From Syngnathus acus (Eukaryota; Chordata; Actinopteri; Syngnathiformes; Syngnathidae), in NCBI RefSeq assembly GCF_901709675.1, contig NC_051092.1, positions 6,204,491 through 6,268,490 of the forward strand: a stretch of DNA of 64,000 bases, read 5' to 3'. The position numbers and the translations under genes were made by a program. Under the pieces are notes generated by a model that did no database searches, was not told the origin of the DNA, and was given only the letters and a program-made list of their open reading frames with translations. Every line of letters begins with the position of its first letter. Position 1 is the stretch's first letter. Positions 21,482-34,010 of this stretch are shown piece after piece.

Positions 21482-24400
21482 ATGGCTTCCTCACCTCAGA
21501 AGTCGCCGTCCTCTCCCAAATCCCCGACAACGCCGAAATCTCCTTCTTCGAGAAAAAAAGACGATTCTTTCCTTGGAAAACTTGGTGGGACTCTGGCGAG
21601 GAGGAAGAAAGCTAAAGAAGGTAAACAACCAACAAAGTCTTGAGCCATGAATTATTGTGTTTTACTGCCTAGTGCTGGAAATTAGAACGAAATGATAAAT
21701 CTCGTTTCAACATAGGCGATGGTCCTAACTAATAAGAGTGACCCACGACAAATCCCAAAATGTTATGCGTGTTAATGAGGTAACAGGTTTAACCCTGTGG
21801 TATTGTTCATTTTCGTGGAGTAAATATCAATCACTGTCAATATTATACGTATGGGCTACGTGTCTTTATCCATCCATGTAAGGTAAAGAATTCACTTGTG
21901 ACGTTTTCTTGGGCTCTCTGACAAGTCTCGCCTCCCTTCAGCCACTTTTCAACAATAATAATGGAAGCTCTCATAACCTAAAAGCCAGGAGGAAGCTGGT
22001 TAAATGACAATATTGTGAAATCATTAAGGGTTATAACTATTGACAAAAGTTATTAATTAGTGAAAAATAACAAAACAACACACTAGCTCTTAATATTAAT
22101 GATCGTGTGAATCTGAATTTTTGTATCTTCCTCCAATGCACATGTGTCAAAGTCAAGGCCCGGGGGCCAGATACGGCCCACCACATCATTTTATGTGGCC
22201 CGTGAAGACAAATTGTGCATCAAATTTGCGTGTCATTACTAGAATTGCAAATTGTCGTCACTTTTAATATCTTTTTTTTTTTAAATATTTGACCAGTTTT
22301 TACTCGTCTGATTTGAAAACGAGTTATTTGTCAGTTTGTTTTGTAGCTTTTACTGTATATAATATGAGGTGAGAATTTTAATGCCCATATTTTAAGGTTC
22401 CGCAGCTGCGACACATTTGATGTATGTTATTGCATCTAATTCATGAAAGACGTGTGCACACACACTCGCACAGCGTGCGTTCCTCTTATAATTTGACGGA
22501 AGACCTTGGCGACTGGCTCTTTTGCCGATCGTTGATTCAATTCCAAGTCACTGTGAGGTTTATGGTCAGTTGCCATAGTAAAGTGTAGTAATAGCCAGAT
22601 GGAATTCAAGTGAAGACAGGATGAAGATGTTAGCTTACTCTAGTGAAAGCACAGGGTAGGATGAATCAAATAGATAGAGGAGATGGTCACAAGGTGGAAT
22701 CGACAACATTAGTAAGGATGACAGAGCTCAATCGTGCTTGATGAACACAAGACGGGAGGTCATTCTTTATGCTGAGTGAAACTAGAACAAATCCGTGTTG
22801 TGGCTGAGTGTTTTTAGAATTTTGTTGTCAGCTTTAGGAGGGTAAGTTCTTGGGGAGAGAGCTGTTCTGCAAGTTGGGGGACGGAGACCTTCAGTACAGA
22901 CATGGGCTGTGGAGCACTTAGCTTTTCCGAAAGCAGCACAAATGTTTATTGTTGCCAGAAGCCAGATTGCGTATTTCATAGCAGACATGAAAACACAGAT
23001 AAGAGATTTCTGGATCAATCCAGTGGTCATTTGGTCTTAGTGGTTATCATTAATTCACTGCTAACTACAATTACATCACAGTACAGTGACACAGAAGAAA
23101 AGAGAACTGGATCTTTTTCCTAATGGTACTGTTCTCGTTTAAAATCTAAATCAACTGGCACAGGTTGAGGCTAGTCTGATTTTGAGCACTGTTGATGTGT
23201 CTTTGAACAAGGCAGTTAACTGTAACCCTGACTAGACAGGCTGACTCCGAACAGGATGGGCATATCTTTTCTTCTGTGTGAATATTTTTTAAATGATTGT
23301 CACAAACAAATTGGGTCCATTCAGTCATGCCATTTTGAAGCTACTGAATGTTTGAAGGGAGGGGTCATCAAACATTTCAAAAGTGAGGGCTACCTCCCAC
23401 CTCAAAATCTTTTAAATTCAGTAGTCGTTTCCACTTGAAACAAAAACAGAAAACACGTTTCATCAAGCTCAATTTTAATTGTCTATTTTATGAATTTATT
23501 TTTAACAAGGTGTGTGTTAGTGATGTATGGGATGCTAGGATGGTGTTGATTATGCAGTTTGCAAATTGACAGGATGTTCGCTTTGCGCTCCCATTACATC
23601 AATCCGTTGAATGGTTGCGCCTCCTCAGCTATCTGAAAAAACGAGACAAAAGGCATGCTGGGCATGCTATAAGGCCTGTTGAGAAGCAGGAAGCATCACT
23701 GCTTGTCTTTTGCTAGCTCTGACTCACGGCAAAACAGTACTGGTTAAAAAAATTGCATTTTGTGTCTTCCACAAGTGCTTTCCTGATAAATATTAAAGTG
23801 ATTGGCGAACAAAGGTGTTTTCCCTTCCAAACCCAATGGCTACAATCTACTGTTTATCTGAGAATTTCCATTGCCATGCTTCTCTTTTGCCGCCGACTGA
23901 AAATGACGTCACAGTTGCCAGGTCTCAGGTAACAACCAATCACAGATCAGCTTCGGAAAACTGGTGTGCCGTGACTGATTGTGACCTAAGACCTGCCACC
24001 AATGTCAACGATGTCATTTTCAGTCAACAGCAAGTGGAAAAATGGCCGCTCCCTGAGATTGATAAAAACAGGTTGCCGGTTTAATTCATATTCCAAAAAC
24101 GAAACATTAATCAGAACACTGTGTTTCGACTAGTTGGGCTGCACAGAACATATCGGTGCAAAGAGAATTTTGTGGTTGACTTCCCCTTTAAGAATATAAA
24201 TAGAAGAGTCTGACTCAAAATTTCCATGAGGATTCGATAAATGTTTGCATTCTTCCTGATTTTCTTTGTCAGTAATGCTTTGTAATCTCTGTTTTTCCAC
24301 CACTCCAGTGTCTGAGCTTCAGGAAGAGGGGATAAATGCCATCAATCTTCCTCTCAGCCCCACCCACTATGAACTTGACCCCGAGGACACCATGCTAGGT

Positions 24401-27400
24401 ATTCGCATCGGTCCCATCAGTCCGATTACACTTTTATAGTAAAGTATTCAGAAGCCGTAGACTAAATTAGAACTGTATTATCACGATAGTGTGCTTTAAT
24501 TTTGTATGGCAGTCATTTAAAGGACATCAAACTGCAATACCGCGCTAACATTCTGAATTAATTGGGATGCCTTCAAGATGATGCAAATATTAGCATTGAT
24601 TTGCTTTTGGCATGCAGAAATATCATACTTGCCTCTAAGTAGGGGAAATATCAAACTGGTAAATGAAGCCCCATTTTTACTGGAAAGTACAGTTCAGTTA
24701 GTCGCCAACAATTTGCAACACGTTTGTGTTCTCACAATCAAAAATTAGAGATACAATAGCTAATCCCTGTCACAACTTGTGTCAGTGACGTATTGGGCTC
24801 ATCAATTATCCCTCCAAAGAAAATAAAAGAGATGTTGTCATCAACAGTCATGGACCCTGATGAGCATAACTGACATCATGTTCTTCTTCTAGAGGAGAAT
24901 GAGGTGCGTACCATGGTGGATCCAAACTCCAAGAATGACCGCAAACTGCAAGAACTCATGAAGGTCAGTGGTGTCAGGAAAAAAGCATTCAAACATCTTA
25001 CCTGAATCTATTGACACCAAACAGCAGACCAGTGATGAGAAAAGCTTTGAAAAACATGTGAAAGTGAAGAACGAGTTGCCAGAAGGGGCGGCAGGCATCT
25101 TAATCACTTAGAATAAAATAGAATCACAATATTTCTCCACTAGTAGTAGCATGATGCAATTATTCGCTAACTGATGTAATTGAAGAAAACAATCTACAAC
25201 AGTAAGAAACTAAAGGCAAATGTAAAGAAAGAGTCCATGGCAGTTGGCACAAGAAGCATAAAAATCTTGAAGGAATTGATAACAGCATCGAAATGGAGAC
25301 AAACGAAAAGCAAAAAGTTATTGACAGCAAAGAAATGTAGTTAATTAAAACATCAACAAGTTGTGATTGCTCATTCCTAAAATTGTTTTAACTGGCATCT
25401 CGTCATTACATTGCCAATATATTTTGTCCTGTGCTCACATAGGTGCTGATCGACTGGATAAATGATGTTCTCGTTGGGGAAAGGATCATTGTAAAGGATC
25501 TGGCTGAAGATCTCTATGATGGACAGGTCCTGCAGAAACTGTTTGGTGAGTTCATTATTTGTGATTTATACATCGTCATAGTATTCAAGTTTTAAAAATT
25601 CCCACAAAATCTGTACCAGTTGTGCAATACACTGCATTAAATTGTCTCATCTCAGAAAGCTGCATTTTTTTTTTCCTCCTGAAAAATATACAATCGCTTG
25701 CTGTTGCTTGCTCATGATGGTTTTCAGAGAAGCTGGAAGGTGAGAAACTCAATGTGGCTGAGGTGACACAGTCAGAGATTGCACAGAAGCAGAAACTGCA
25801 GACTGTTTTAGAACGGATCAACGACTCACTCAAACTCTCCACCAGGAACATTCGCTGGAATGTCGACTGTAAGTGAAAGGCTATACAGCCTATTCATTCA
25901 ATCCTTGTAATTCGTGCACTTTTTTTAAGATATTATGCTACTGTGTCAGCTTTATCATTTTAATCGAGTCACTCTGACTTGTCCTCACTTGTACCCTGTT
26001 TTGAAGCCATTATGGGAATCTACATCTTTGTCAACTGAATCTATTGATTGAGCCATCACATCTGGTCTGACTTACAGTAGTTGTTTCAATCATATGACTC
26101 ATAATTGCTCGAGATCATTTTTACAAGCCTCTTTTTTTATATTCAAGAACTTTTCATCTAAATCAATATCCACAACTAAAAAGGCTGCTGTAACCAGAAG
26201 AAATCTGAGAGTTAGTTATTTTACTTTTGAAAATTTCATGTTGTTCAGTTTCATATTTTTTTTTCTTAGTTTGAATAATGTTTTGCCAAATAATTCCTTT
26301 GTGAGAGATGTTTATTGCCCAAACTTTCTTTAGTCAGATGTTTTTGCCAGTAGTTTTCACTGGTTTTTGTTTAAATTATGTTTATTATTCGTCATTATCA
26401 TTTCCGATTTTTTAGTGTCTCCATTTGTGTTATTTCTCCATTAAATGAATTCATTAAAAATGCTAGACAAAACTTAACATTTCTTAAAGAGAATGAAAGG
26501 GGAGAACACATTCATAGGTTAGAGGTTGAATTTTTTTTTAAGGAACAGCTATAGCTAGTACGAATTCAGATTTTTGACAGACAAATAATTTTTTTGAATC
26601 ACTGACACTACCCAACTTGTTTGTCTTTAACAAAATGAAGCTGTTCATGCGAAGAGTATCGTGGCCAAATATGAATTTGATGAATCACTGATACTATCCA
26701 ACTTGTCTTTCACAAAATGAAGCTGTTCATGCGAAGAGTATCGTGGCCATCCTTCACCTGCTGGTAGCACTGTCACAACACTTCAGAGCACCAATTAGAT
26801 TGCCGGACCATGTTTCTATTCAAGTCGTCGTGGTCCAGGTGAGTTTCAACACTCTGTCTGCTGTTATTTGCATTTCTGTACCACTATTTTTATTCCTTTC
26901 ATATCTATGTGTCTTTGTTTATTTTTTTCCAAATATGTTCCACCTCATTTTACTATCACAATGACATTAATCTCTGGCTTTCAGAAAAGAGAGGGCATCC
27001 TCCAATCCAGACAAATTCAAGAAGAAATCACTGGTAACACAGAGTAAGTAATAGCACTGAAGAAGTCAAACATTTTATAGCCTTCCAAATGCATACAGGT
27101 GACACACCGCCTACCAAACGTTTCACCTTTACCGAGGAACTTTCTTTTCAGTCTTGGCTCACACACTGAAGATTAGGCAGGGAGCCACAGTGACTTCATT
27201 TCAAGCAATTTAGCTGATGGTGTCAAAAGGATGGCAGACATGGATATAATATGTAATATAAATGACGGGCGCTCAACATAAAACTTCAAATTACTATTTC
27301 ACGCTGTCTTAAACAAAACCAAATCAAGTTTGCTAAATTCAAACTTTTTACTGATTTTTTTGGGGGGGATCTTCAGTATTTTGTCCAGTTGTATGGCACT

Positions 27401-30400
27401 AGTGCTAGAGACTGAGCTTTGTTAGAGAGGTAAAGAAGTGACTTCTGAACTTCACGGATAATTCAAATTTTCTGCCAATACAAGTGTTGTGTGCTTGGTC
27501 CTTTTATTTAGGAATACATCCATCCTTATTTGACAGAGGCTTTTTTTCCCTCGTTTTTTTTTTTTTGTATAAATGTAGGGATACACGCAATACCCCACAA
27601 ACCTAAATTGGGAAAGATGGGCATTTAAATCAGTCCCAGCTCTGGTCAAAAACACATCAATGCATGCATTGGTTTCTCTATACATATGATTGGATTGATT
27701 TACAGTATATCCTCTCACTGTCTCTGTGTGATAGTATTCTGAGGTTTCTGAGATTTGTGTGGACTTTCATCTATCCTTTTACCGTGTGTAGTTTTAATGA
27801 AATCAATAATCTACACATACTGTACTGTGTCAAGTAGTCAAGTATTGGCGATGTATTCAAACTACAAGAGAGTCTCTCTCTCTCATTCGCACACGTCCGC
27901 ACGCAAGTCACACGTTCGGGTTGCTGTGGAGCAAGAAACTTGCGAGCTGACAGCAGCAACAAAAGAAATAACAGCAAACGCAAAGGCACCAGCTTTACAT
28001 GGTCACAGTGAAAATATAGTTATTAGCACAGCACCAGGAGGACTGCTCAGACTTGCCTTTCCTTGATTACACACTTAATATACTATGTGTACGGAATGTG
28101 TGATTTCTTCCTGACCTGCCCTGTAGTGATAGCCCCTCTTCAGGGACATTTGGACCGCTGCAGTGATGATGACGAGGAGTGATATTGTAGGTTTACACAG
28201 AGAAGCTTTCATTTATTGTATCAATACCCAACAGTGTTTTGCTGCCGAGATGATGTTACAGTTTGGAGTCACTCTGGGCCTCCGGCTGATGATGCCCAGG
28301 TTTTTCGGGTAGCAGAGATGTACCTGTGTTTCTGGTTAATCTTATTATGATGCTATAGCTACGTCTATTGTTGAATCATAACTAATCCTCCCATTCTCCA
28401 CATTCCTCTGTGATTGAATTGGAAGCACTCGCCTTTCATTCTCTCGTATTCTATAGAGACTCGAGTGTGAAATTGTGAATAACATGAAATGACCTGTGAT
28501 TTTTTTATTTATTTTGACACTTTTTTTCTTCTCGTGTTCTAATTTTCCAGGGCTTTCTCTGGAAGACATGGTACGTTGCTACAGCAGTGAGAGATTACCC
28601 AGTATTCTCTTTTTCTCATTATGGTCGTATATTGTTTTCCTTTTTTTTTGCTATTAATCATTTAATCCATGTTTTCCCTCAGAACGTGATGCTTTTGACA
28701 CCCTGTTCGACCATGCTCCAGATAAACTGAATGTCGTCAAAAAGGTAGCGATGCACTGCTGAATGACGGACCATAAATTTGGCTGTCGGTGTCTGCATGA
28801 CAAACCCTTAAATGTCTAAAGCAGACATTTCACCACCAATATGTCAACCCTGAGCAACGTTTTGTAACCAAGCAAAGTACACCAATTTGGATCAGATACA
28901 CCTATAGCTTCATGAGCTAAGCTCCTCAAAGCAAAGCGTCTTGGACTGTGAGAGACGGTCCCAAGTGGAGCTTCTTGAGCCTGCTTCCAAATGGTGCATT
29001 GTACGAGGGGGTGCACTGCTTTTAGAGAAAAACAAAATGAGGGGGGGTCATACAGCAGTACAGCACACCAATATTACTCATTCATTTTTCTGTCTACTTA
29101 TTTAGCAGCTGATCAATGAATGGCTTTGTGTTTTCCCAGACACTGATCACGTTTGTGAACAAACACCTGAACAAGCTCAACTTGGAGGTGTCTGAATTGG
29201 AAACACAGGTATGACACCTTGACACACCTCAGAGAGGTTGTTCTGGGCCTCCTTAATGGGAAAGGGTTGTGAAGTGATATTTTTGTCTCGTATTCTTCTA
29301 ATTCAGTCTCAATCACTTCTCTCTTTTCCCACAAACCATGCCATCCAATGTTTGCATTGTCTCCTACCAGCCATCTGGTCTGTTTACCTGCCTGTGCTGT
29401 GTGTCAGTTTGCAGATGGTGTTTATCTGGTCTTGCTGATGGGTCTGCTGGAGGGATACTTTGTGCCACTCTACAACTTCTTCCTCACACCTGAAAACTTT
29501 GACCAGAAGGTTGAGTTTGCTCATTTTCATCACAATCTTTGACTCTGTGGCAGACTTTAACAAACATTTTTAAGTTGATCCTCTGGTTTTCTGAGGAGCA
29601 TCAGGGTCTGCCCTCAGAAGTTTGGTTCCATGCCATCTGTTTTCCTTAGAGCCCATTCAATGCACAGCCATCTCTCCTCTCTATTGGCCTCTCTAGTACC
29701 ACGGTATTCTAAACAGGCAATCCTCGGAGACACCACAGTAGGCTTTTGTTACGGTCTTGGCCAGCCACCCTTGCCAAGCTGTGAAGCAGAATGGCAATCC
29801 CTGATACAATGTGCACAACTCCAAACACACACACGCACACACTTCTGGCCTGGAAGAGCAGGCAGAAGCCCATAGCATCTGTAATCTCTTCTACGCAGGG
29901 AAAGACTGAAGCGATGGCTCAGGGGCTCAGTTTTGTGCGTGTGTTTGTGTATGCCCCCCGGAGCCTGCTCGTTGTTAACTTAGCTCATCTTGTTTTACTA
30001 GATGAGACGGCCACACACAATGCTTGGGAAACTTGTTTAAAACCTTTCTGCTCTACTAATACTAATACTGCAGCTTAACCTGGGTCATGCTTTTCTTTGA
30101 CAGTAGCTGTAGTTATGTTGGTTTATTATTATTTTTATATTCATTATATACTGGCAACTGCTATACTACATTTGGAATTGATAACTGTTTAAACCTACAA
30201 AATTAGTAGAAATTTACCACATTGTCAACTAAGGAAGCAGCGTGTTTCTGCGGCTGCATATAGATAATTGATATTTGAGGTCAGAGGTGTGGTGCACGCG
30301 TGTGTACACATGCATGCGTGCATGTGTACGCGTGCATGCGCGCGTGGTGAGCAACTTGTCTAATGTTTAATCAACGTTCACTCTCACCGTAGGTACATAA

Positions 30401-30877
30401 CGTGTCCTTCTCATTCGAGCTGATGCAGGACGGAGGTCTGGAGCGACCAAAGCCGAGGCCTGAGGGTATAAAACTTTAACACGATGATCTTATTGACGCA
30501 TCCGTTATGCAATTACTTAAATGCCCACTCTTTGTAAAAACATCTTTATCTTGTTTAATCAAAGGCATATTTTCTATACTTTTACCCATTGTCTGTTTTG
30601 TTCATTGTTTTTCCTATTTATTGGGTCTTGTGATCATCTAACAACTCTGATACCTCATTACCGACAGGCCAGTTAAATAATTAGAAACTAAAGTGAACTG
30701 AGCTATTATTGGACAATAGCAAAAAATACAACGGGAAACTCTTTTACTATGCATATCTGTCTTGATGGTAGTCTCACTGGTTTTCCTTTTCTTTTCTCAG
30801 ATATCGTGAACTGTGACCTTAAGTCAACCCTCCGTGTCCTCTACAACCTCTTCACCAGGTACAGGAATGTAGACTGA
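21482..30877 (+). CDS. parva: Alpha-parvin, complete
   Basis: Actin-binding adaptor of the ILK-PINCH-parvin complex at integrin adhesions. Exons: 21482-21620, 24309-24398, 24893-24963, 25443-25545, 25728-25868, 26723-26838, 26985-27043, 28551-28570, 28683-28744, 29140-29208, 29408-29509, 30393-30465, 30801-30877 (TGA). The sum is 1122 nt = 373 aa, against 372 in human. The N-terminus is a Ser-Pro/Lys-rich tail (SPQKSPSSPKSPTTPKSPSS), where the family is phosphorylated by proline-directed kinases, then the conserved KKDDSFLGKLGGTLARRKKA. CH1 spans roughly residues 97-204 (KVLIDWINDVLVGERI to RLPDHVSIQVVVVQ), where ILK and actin contacts lie in the family. CH2 covers roughly 263-370 (TLITFVNKHLNKLNLEV to LRVLYNLFTRYRN), which binds paxillin LD motifs. 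All splice phases fit. Exon 8 is only 20 nt. Exon 6 is preceded by a partial duplicate of its own start. Confidence 0.96.
22141..22374 (+). mobile_element. hAT-type MITE, 3'-truncated copy
   Basis: Starts GTGTCAAAGTCAAGGCCCGG after a few bases and is clearly the same family as the complete copy at 48863-49184. It shares the CCAGATACGGCCC, ATCATTTTATG and TTTGACCAGTTTTTACTCGT segments in order. The similarity fades after TATAATATGAGGTG, so the second terminus is lost. Confidence 0.8.
23800..24191. mobile_element. Long imperfect inverted-repeat element in parva intron 1
   Basis: Two arms of about 100 bp or more face each other around a centre near 23960. The left arm carries CTGAAAATGACGTCACAGTT, then CCAGGTCTCAGGTAACAA. 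The right arm carries the reverse complement of matching sequence, including GTGACCTAAGACCTGCCA and ATGTCATTTTCAGTC. The right boundary may be the CTTCCCCTTTAA at about 24180-24191. It looks like a fold-back MITE; the family is unknown to me and the ends are uncertain. Confidence 0.6.
26595..26748 (+). repeat. parva: Tandem duplication spanning the acceptor and start of parva exon 6
   Basis: Copy 1 (26595-26666, 72 bp) and copy 2 (26681-26748, 68 bp) are nearly identical apart from a 4-base difference and a few substitutions, with 14 bp between them. Each has the same intron end, the same AAG acceptor and the first 26 bases of the exon. Only copy 2 continues into the full exon. Splicing to copy 1 (exon start at 26641) would read to a TGA at 26718-26720. 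Confidence 0.9.
27044..28550. other. parva intron 7
   Basis: 1.5 kb, no repeat family recognised and no further exon. The smaller parva introns (24399-24892, 24964-25442, 25869-26722, 28745-29139, 29510-30392, 30466-30800) are likewise unremarkable apart from the duplication before exon 6 and the purine-pyrimidine run at 30292-30346. Confidence 0.5.
28551..28570 (+). CDS. parva: parva 20-nt micro-exon
   Basis: Flanked by a CCAG acceptor and a GTACGT donor. Its phases are 2 on entry and 1 on exit, and it restores the family sequence EAFSGRHERDAFDT across exons 7-8-9. Skipping it would shift the frame. Confidence 0.9.
30292..30346. repeat. Alternating purine-pyrimidine tract (TGCA/CGCG-rich)
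   Basis: About 55 bp of GTGTGCACGCG-like sequence, almost strictly alternating purine and pyrimidine with many CG steps, in the intron before parva exon 12. It has the composition of Z-DNA-prone DNA. Confidence 0.7.
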
Positions 30878-31976
30878 ATGCCCAATCGACAAAAATAAGA
30901 CTTTTTATATCAATGGACCACATGCTATCGCTTATAAATCCATCAATTTATTGTTCCAATGTGTTTTTATTTGGATTTGTATGTGCCATTTTACAAATGA
31001 CCACAATCCCTGCAGCATCACTTGGTGTGACACATTTGGACACATTTGAAAAATCTCTTAAATGTGTCACATTTCATCATTGTACTTATTGTAAATTTAA
31101 CACACTTATCCTGTCATATTTTTCTAGCTTTCCTGCTCCTCTTGAAGTACATTTAATTAAACTTCCACTACTTGATATAATGTGTCTTAAGGAAAGAAAC
31201 TATATTGGTGCTTCCACAGCAATGTTACCCTTGTAAAAGCAAGCCCAAACTTTTTTTGCACATAAACAGATATTGAAACTTATTTACTAAGCATGCGCAA
31301 ACAGAAATGCGTCAGGAAAATATGCAAAATTGCTGCGCCTTTCGTGTTATGCTTTGTCCAGCTGCGCTTTGCACCACCTGAAAGGCCTCCTGGGTGAACC
31401 CAGTTTGTGGATCAGCTTTCACAAATGTTTGTGTGCACAACCAAGTTTGCACCTGTTTTTTAATCACAAACATTTAGGGGCTGATACAAAGCATTATCCT
31501 CTTGCTTGTGCAGATATGGATCAAAACATAAAAAAAAAAAATCGTATCTTCTGCTTCGACTTTGCAATCTACTACAGGTTCTAAACTCCACTGCATCTTA
31601 GACTGAAAATAGGAGCCATTGAGCTCAAACACATACTATAGCCATTCCATTCCACAGCAGTTAAATTAAAATGGCATACATTTCATAGCTAGGACACATT
31701 GCCATTAGTCATATACTGTAATCGCTCTGTATTTTGTGCTAAAAACATTGGTGGCGTCTCCCATGTCACAATTTGGTATTGGTAAAGCCACACGGGGATG
31801 TTATTTTTACAAATTGATGTGGATTCCGCCTGGCGCCAGCAACATGCATCTTGATCTATCATACCGTACTTTCAGGAACGTCAATACATGTTAAGCAACA
31901 AATGTTTATCGTCAATGCTGCCGACAAGTGACATGTCATGTATCTATTTATGTTTTAATCTATATCATTTAATAAA
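30878..31976 (+). other. parva: Probable parva 3' UTR
   Basis: Follows the TGA at 30875-30877. The first convincing AATAAA is at 31971-31976, with another at 33359-33364, so the transcript end is not settled. The segment around 31246-31500 (TTTACTAAGCATGCGCAAAC and GGGGCTGATACAAAG) resembles Harbinger-type repeat ends but is not confirmed. Confidence 0.4.
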
Positions 31977-33506
31977 TAGATCAATATCATAATCAAGCTG
32001 TACTATTTGTATTTCCTAAAAACGAAAGCCAGAAAATGTCACTGCCTCGTCCACTGTGTATCCTGCGTCTCGCACAACAGTCATCAAATTCAGGCTCCAA
32101 CTCATTTTTGACACTAATTCGGACCAGCGGTGTAGATAATGGTGGGATGGCATCTGAACAGTGTGCGAATCAACATAATGTCTGCAACAGAGAAGTGTTT
32201 TGTTCGAGAAACCGTATCTGGTGCTTAATGCCTTCTCAGATGCAACCGATCCTGAGGGATCCGAAAACCATGTTACTACCATTTCCTCTGCTTCTTCGCC
32301 CAGGGAACAATTTCACGTTGCCAGTTTGGACCTTGTTGTATTAATACTGTTACATTTATATCATGAGTGCGCTTTGTTGGAATCACAAGGGACTGTGAAG
32401 TTGTGAACTACATAGTAATGCCACTTTCTCTTGACAGGAAATTTTTAAACATGTGTTACCAGACTCTAAGTACAATTTACTTGAGTCATTTTAAAAGAGG
32501 GGTAGATTGATTTGCTTGTGTCATTTTCACATGACTTGTTTTTGCTTAGTAACTCACAAGAGTGTATCAGTCTTAATGTTTTGATTATTGTTATGGTATC
32601 ATTTTTCATCAAACATAGAAATGTTGGATTACATTTCTCATCTAATTTAAGTGTCAATTCTGCAGTAACCATGGAATTTATTGTCAAACTTCACCTATCT
32701 ATATTCATCATCCTGTCTGCCTTTTGGGCGTTTATTTCTTCAGTGATACAAAACTAAATCAATAGTCTATTTTATATAAAATAATATTGGAGAAGACACA
32801 ACTAAATGAAAAATACGAAGCGAAGTGGTTGGTGCCACCACCAATATCTTAGTAGTCTCAGTGTTTCACTGTAGATTCAGATTTCTTAAAACCTGATTGT
32901 GCTTGAGGATTTCTAACAGCATTCATAACAACATAATAATTCAGAGAGCTCACTAATGGGGGCCCCTATTTTGCGCTACAACAAAATGAACACATTAATT
33001 AGGGCATGCAGAAAGAACAATGAGGATGAAAGGAGGGGGATGGAATCCTAAGAATAGAATCAAGACATGATGGCATTTTTCTTTGGTCTCTCCGGTCTGT
33101 GCAGTGTTATCCCTATTTCAAATGTGGCCCCTGATCACCTGTCATGAACATAAAGACGTGAAAGGTAACACTGATTAGATCAGTAGGCTCCACTCTGAGA
33201 TGCAGCAGAAGAGTGAAGGAGGTTCTGACCTCTTTTGACAAGTTCATTCAGTCCATCTCCTCCTCTGAGCAGTTTGATCAATATCCATCATGAAAATGGA
33301 GCCTTAAGGCCAATGCTGTAAATGCTATCTTTCACATCTGCATGGTGCTCTAGCGTCCAATAAATGTCAGGAATGTGAGAGAGACAAGGCTGTACCTTGT
33401 GGTCAAGTTTAGTGTTCACTGAGATGAAACTCGTCAAGTGTGGGACAAAAGTTACAAAAAATCTAAAGTTTAAATATATGGACAGAAAAATCTATAACAT
33501 CGCATT

Positions 33507-33624
33507 TACCGTAATTTTCGGACTATAAGCCGCACCAGACTATAAGCCGCACCATTTAAAACTCGTGATTCCGGGTTCAAAATTTGCGAAAAAAGCCACG
33601 GCTTATAGTCCGAAATTTACGGTA
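33507..33624. mobile_element. Short inverted-repeat transposon (MITE), 118 bp
   Basis: Begins TACCGTAATTTTCGGACTAT and ends with the inverse, TATAGTCCGAAATTTACGGTA less its first base. It is the same family as 13360-13533 but with a shorter interior. Confidence 0.85.
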
Positions 33625-33673
33625 CTATATAATATTGCATCCTGATGTTGCAGGTCACTTGCGATTATATCTA

Positions 33674-34010
33674 TACAGTAATCCCTTGTTAATCGCAGAT
33701 AATTGGTTCCAAAAACCACCCGCGACAAGTGAAATACGCGAGGTACGGTCACCAACAAGAAGTACTGGGCAGGCTAACGAGTTAGCGTAAAGATGCCAAT
33801 TGGCGATCGTGCTAACACGCGAAAACGGACTTCTAAAGGAATGTAAACGAACATTTAGAGCAATACTACATTGTCCTAAAGGTTACACACATGTTTCCTC
33901 AATTTAGAAGTTTTATATTGACTTTTAAATGTTTTTTTAATTTGGAAAAAAAATCCGCGATGTAGCGAAGCCGCGATAAATGAAACGCGAAGTAGTGAGG
34001 GATCACTGTA
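33674..34010. mobile_element. pogo/Tigger-like non-autonomous DNA transposon, 337 bp
   Basis: The left end is TACAGTAATCCCTTGTTAAT with CGCG motifs after it. The right end, read inverted, is TACAGTGATCCCTCACTACT, followed by a CGCG-rich stretch. Both ends sit at TA. The end sequence and TA target fit pogo/Tigger-type Tc1/mariner elements by recall. It has no transposase frame. Confidence 0.65.

Larger units (their letters stand above)
21621..24308. other. parva intron 1
   Basis: 2.7 kb with no additional exon seen. It holds a truncated hAT-type element (22141-22374) and a long inverted-repeat element (about 23800-24191). Confidence 0.6.

Noticed and set aside
26641-26720. Upstream copy of parva exon 6 start as the true exon
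   Set aside because: Runs into a TGA at 26718; only the copy at 26723 continues into CH1.
32016-32282. 88-codon minus-strand frame between parva and tead1
   Set aside because: No motif recognised and no conserved neighbours; could be an old transposon scrap but there is no support.
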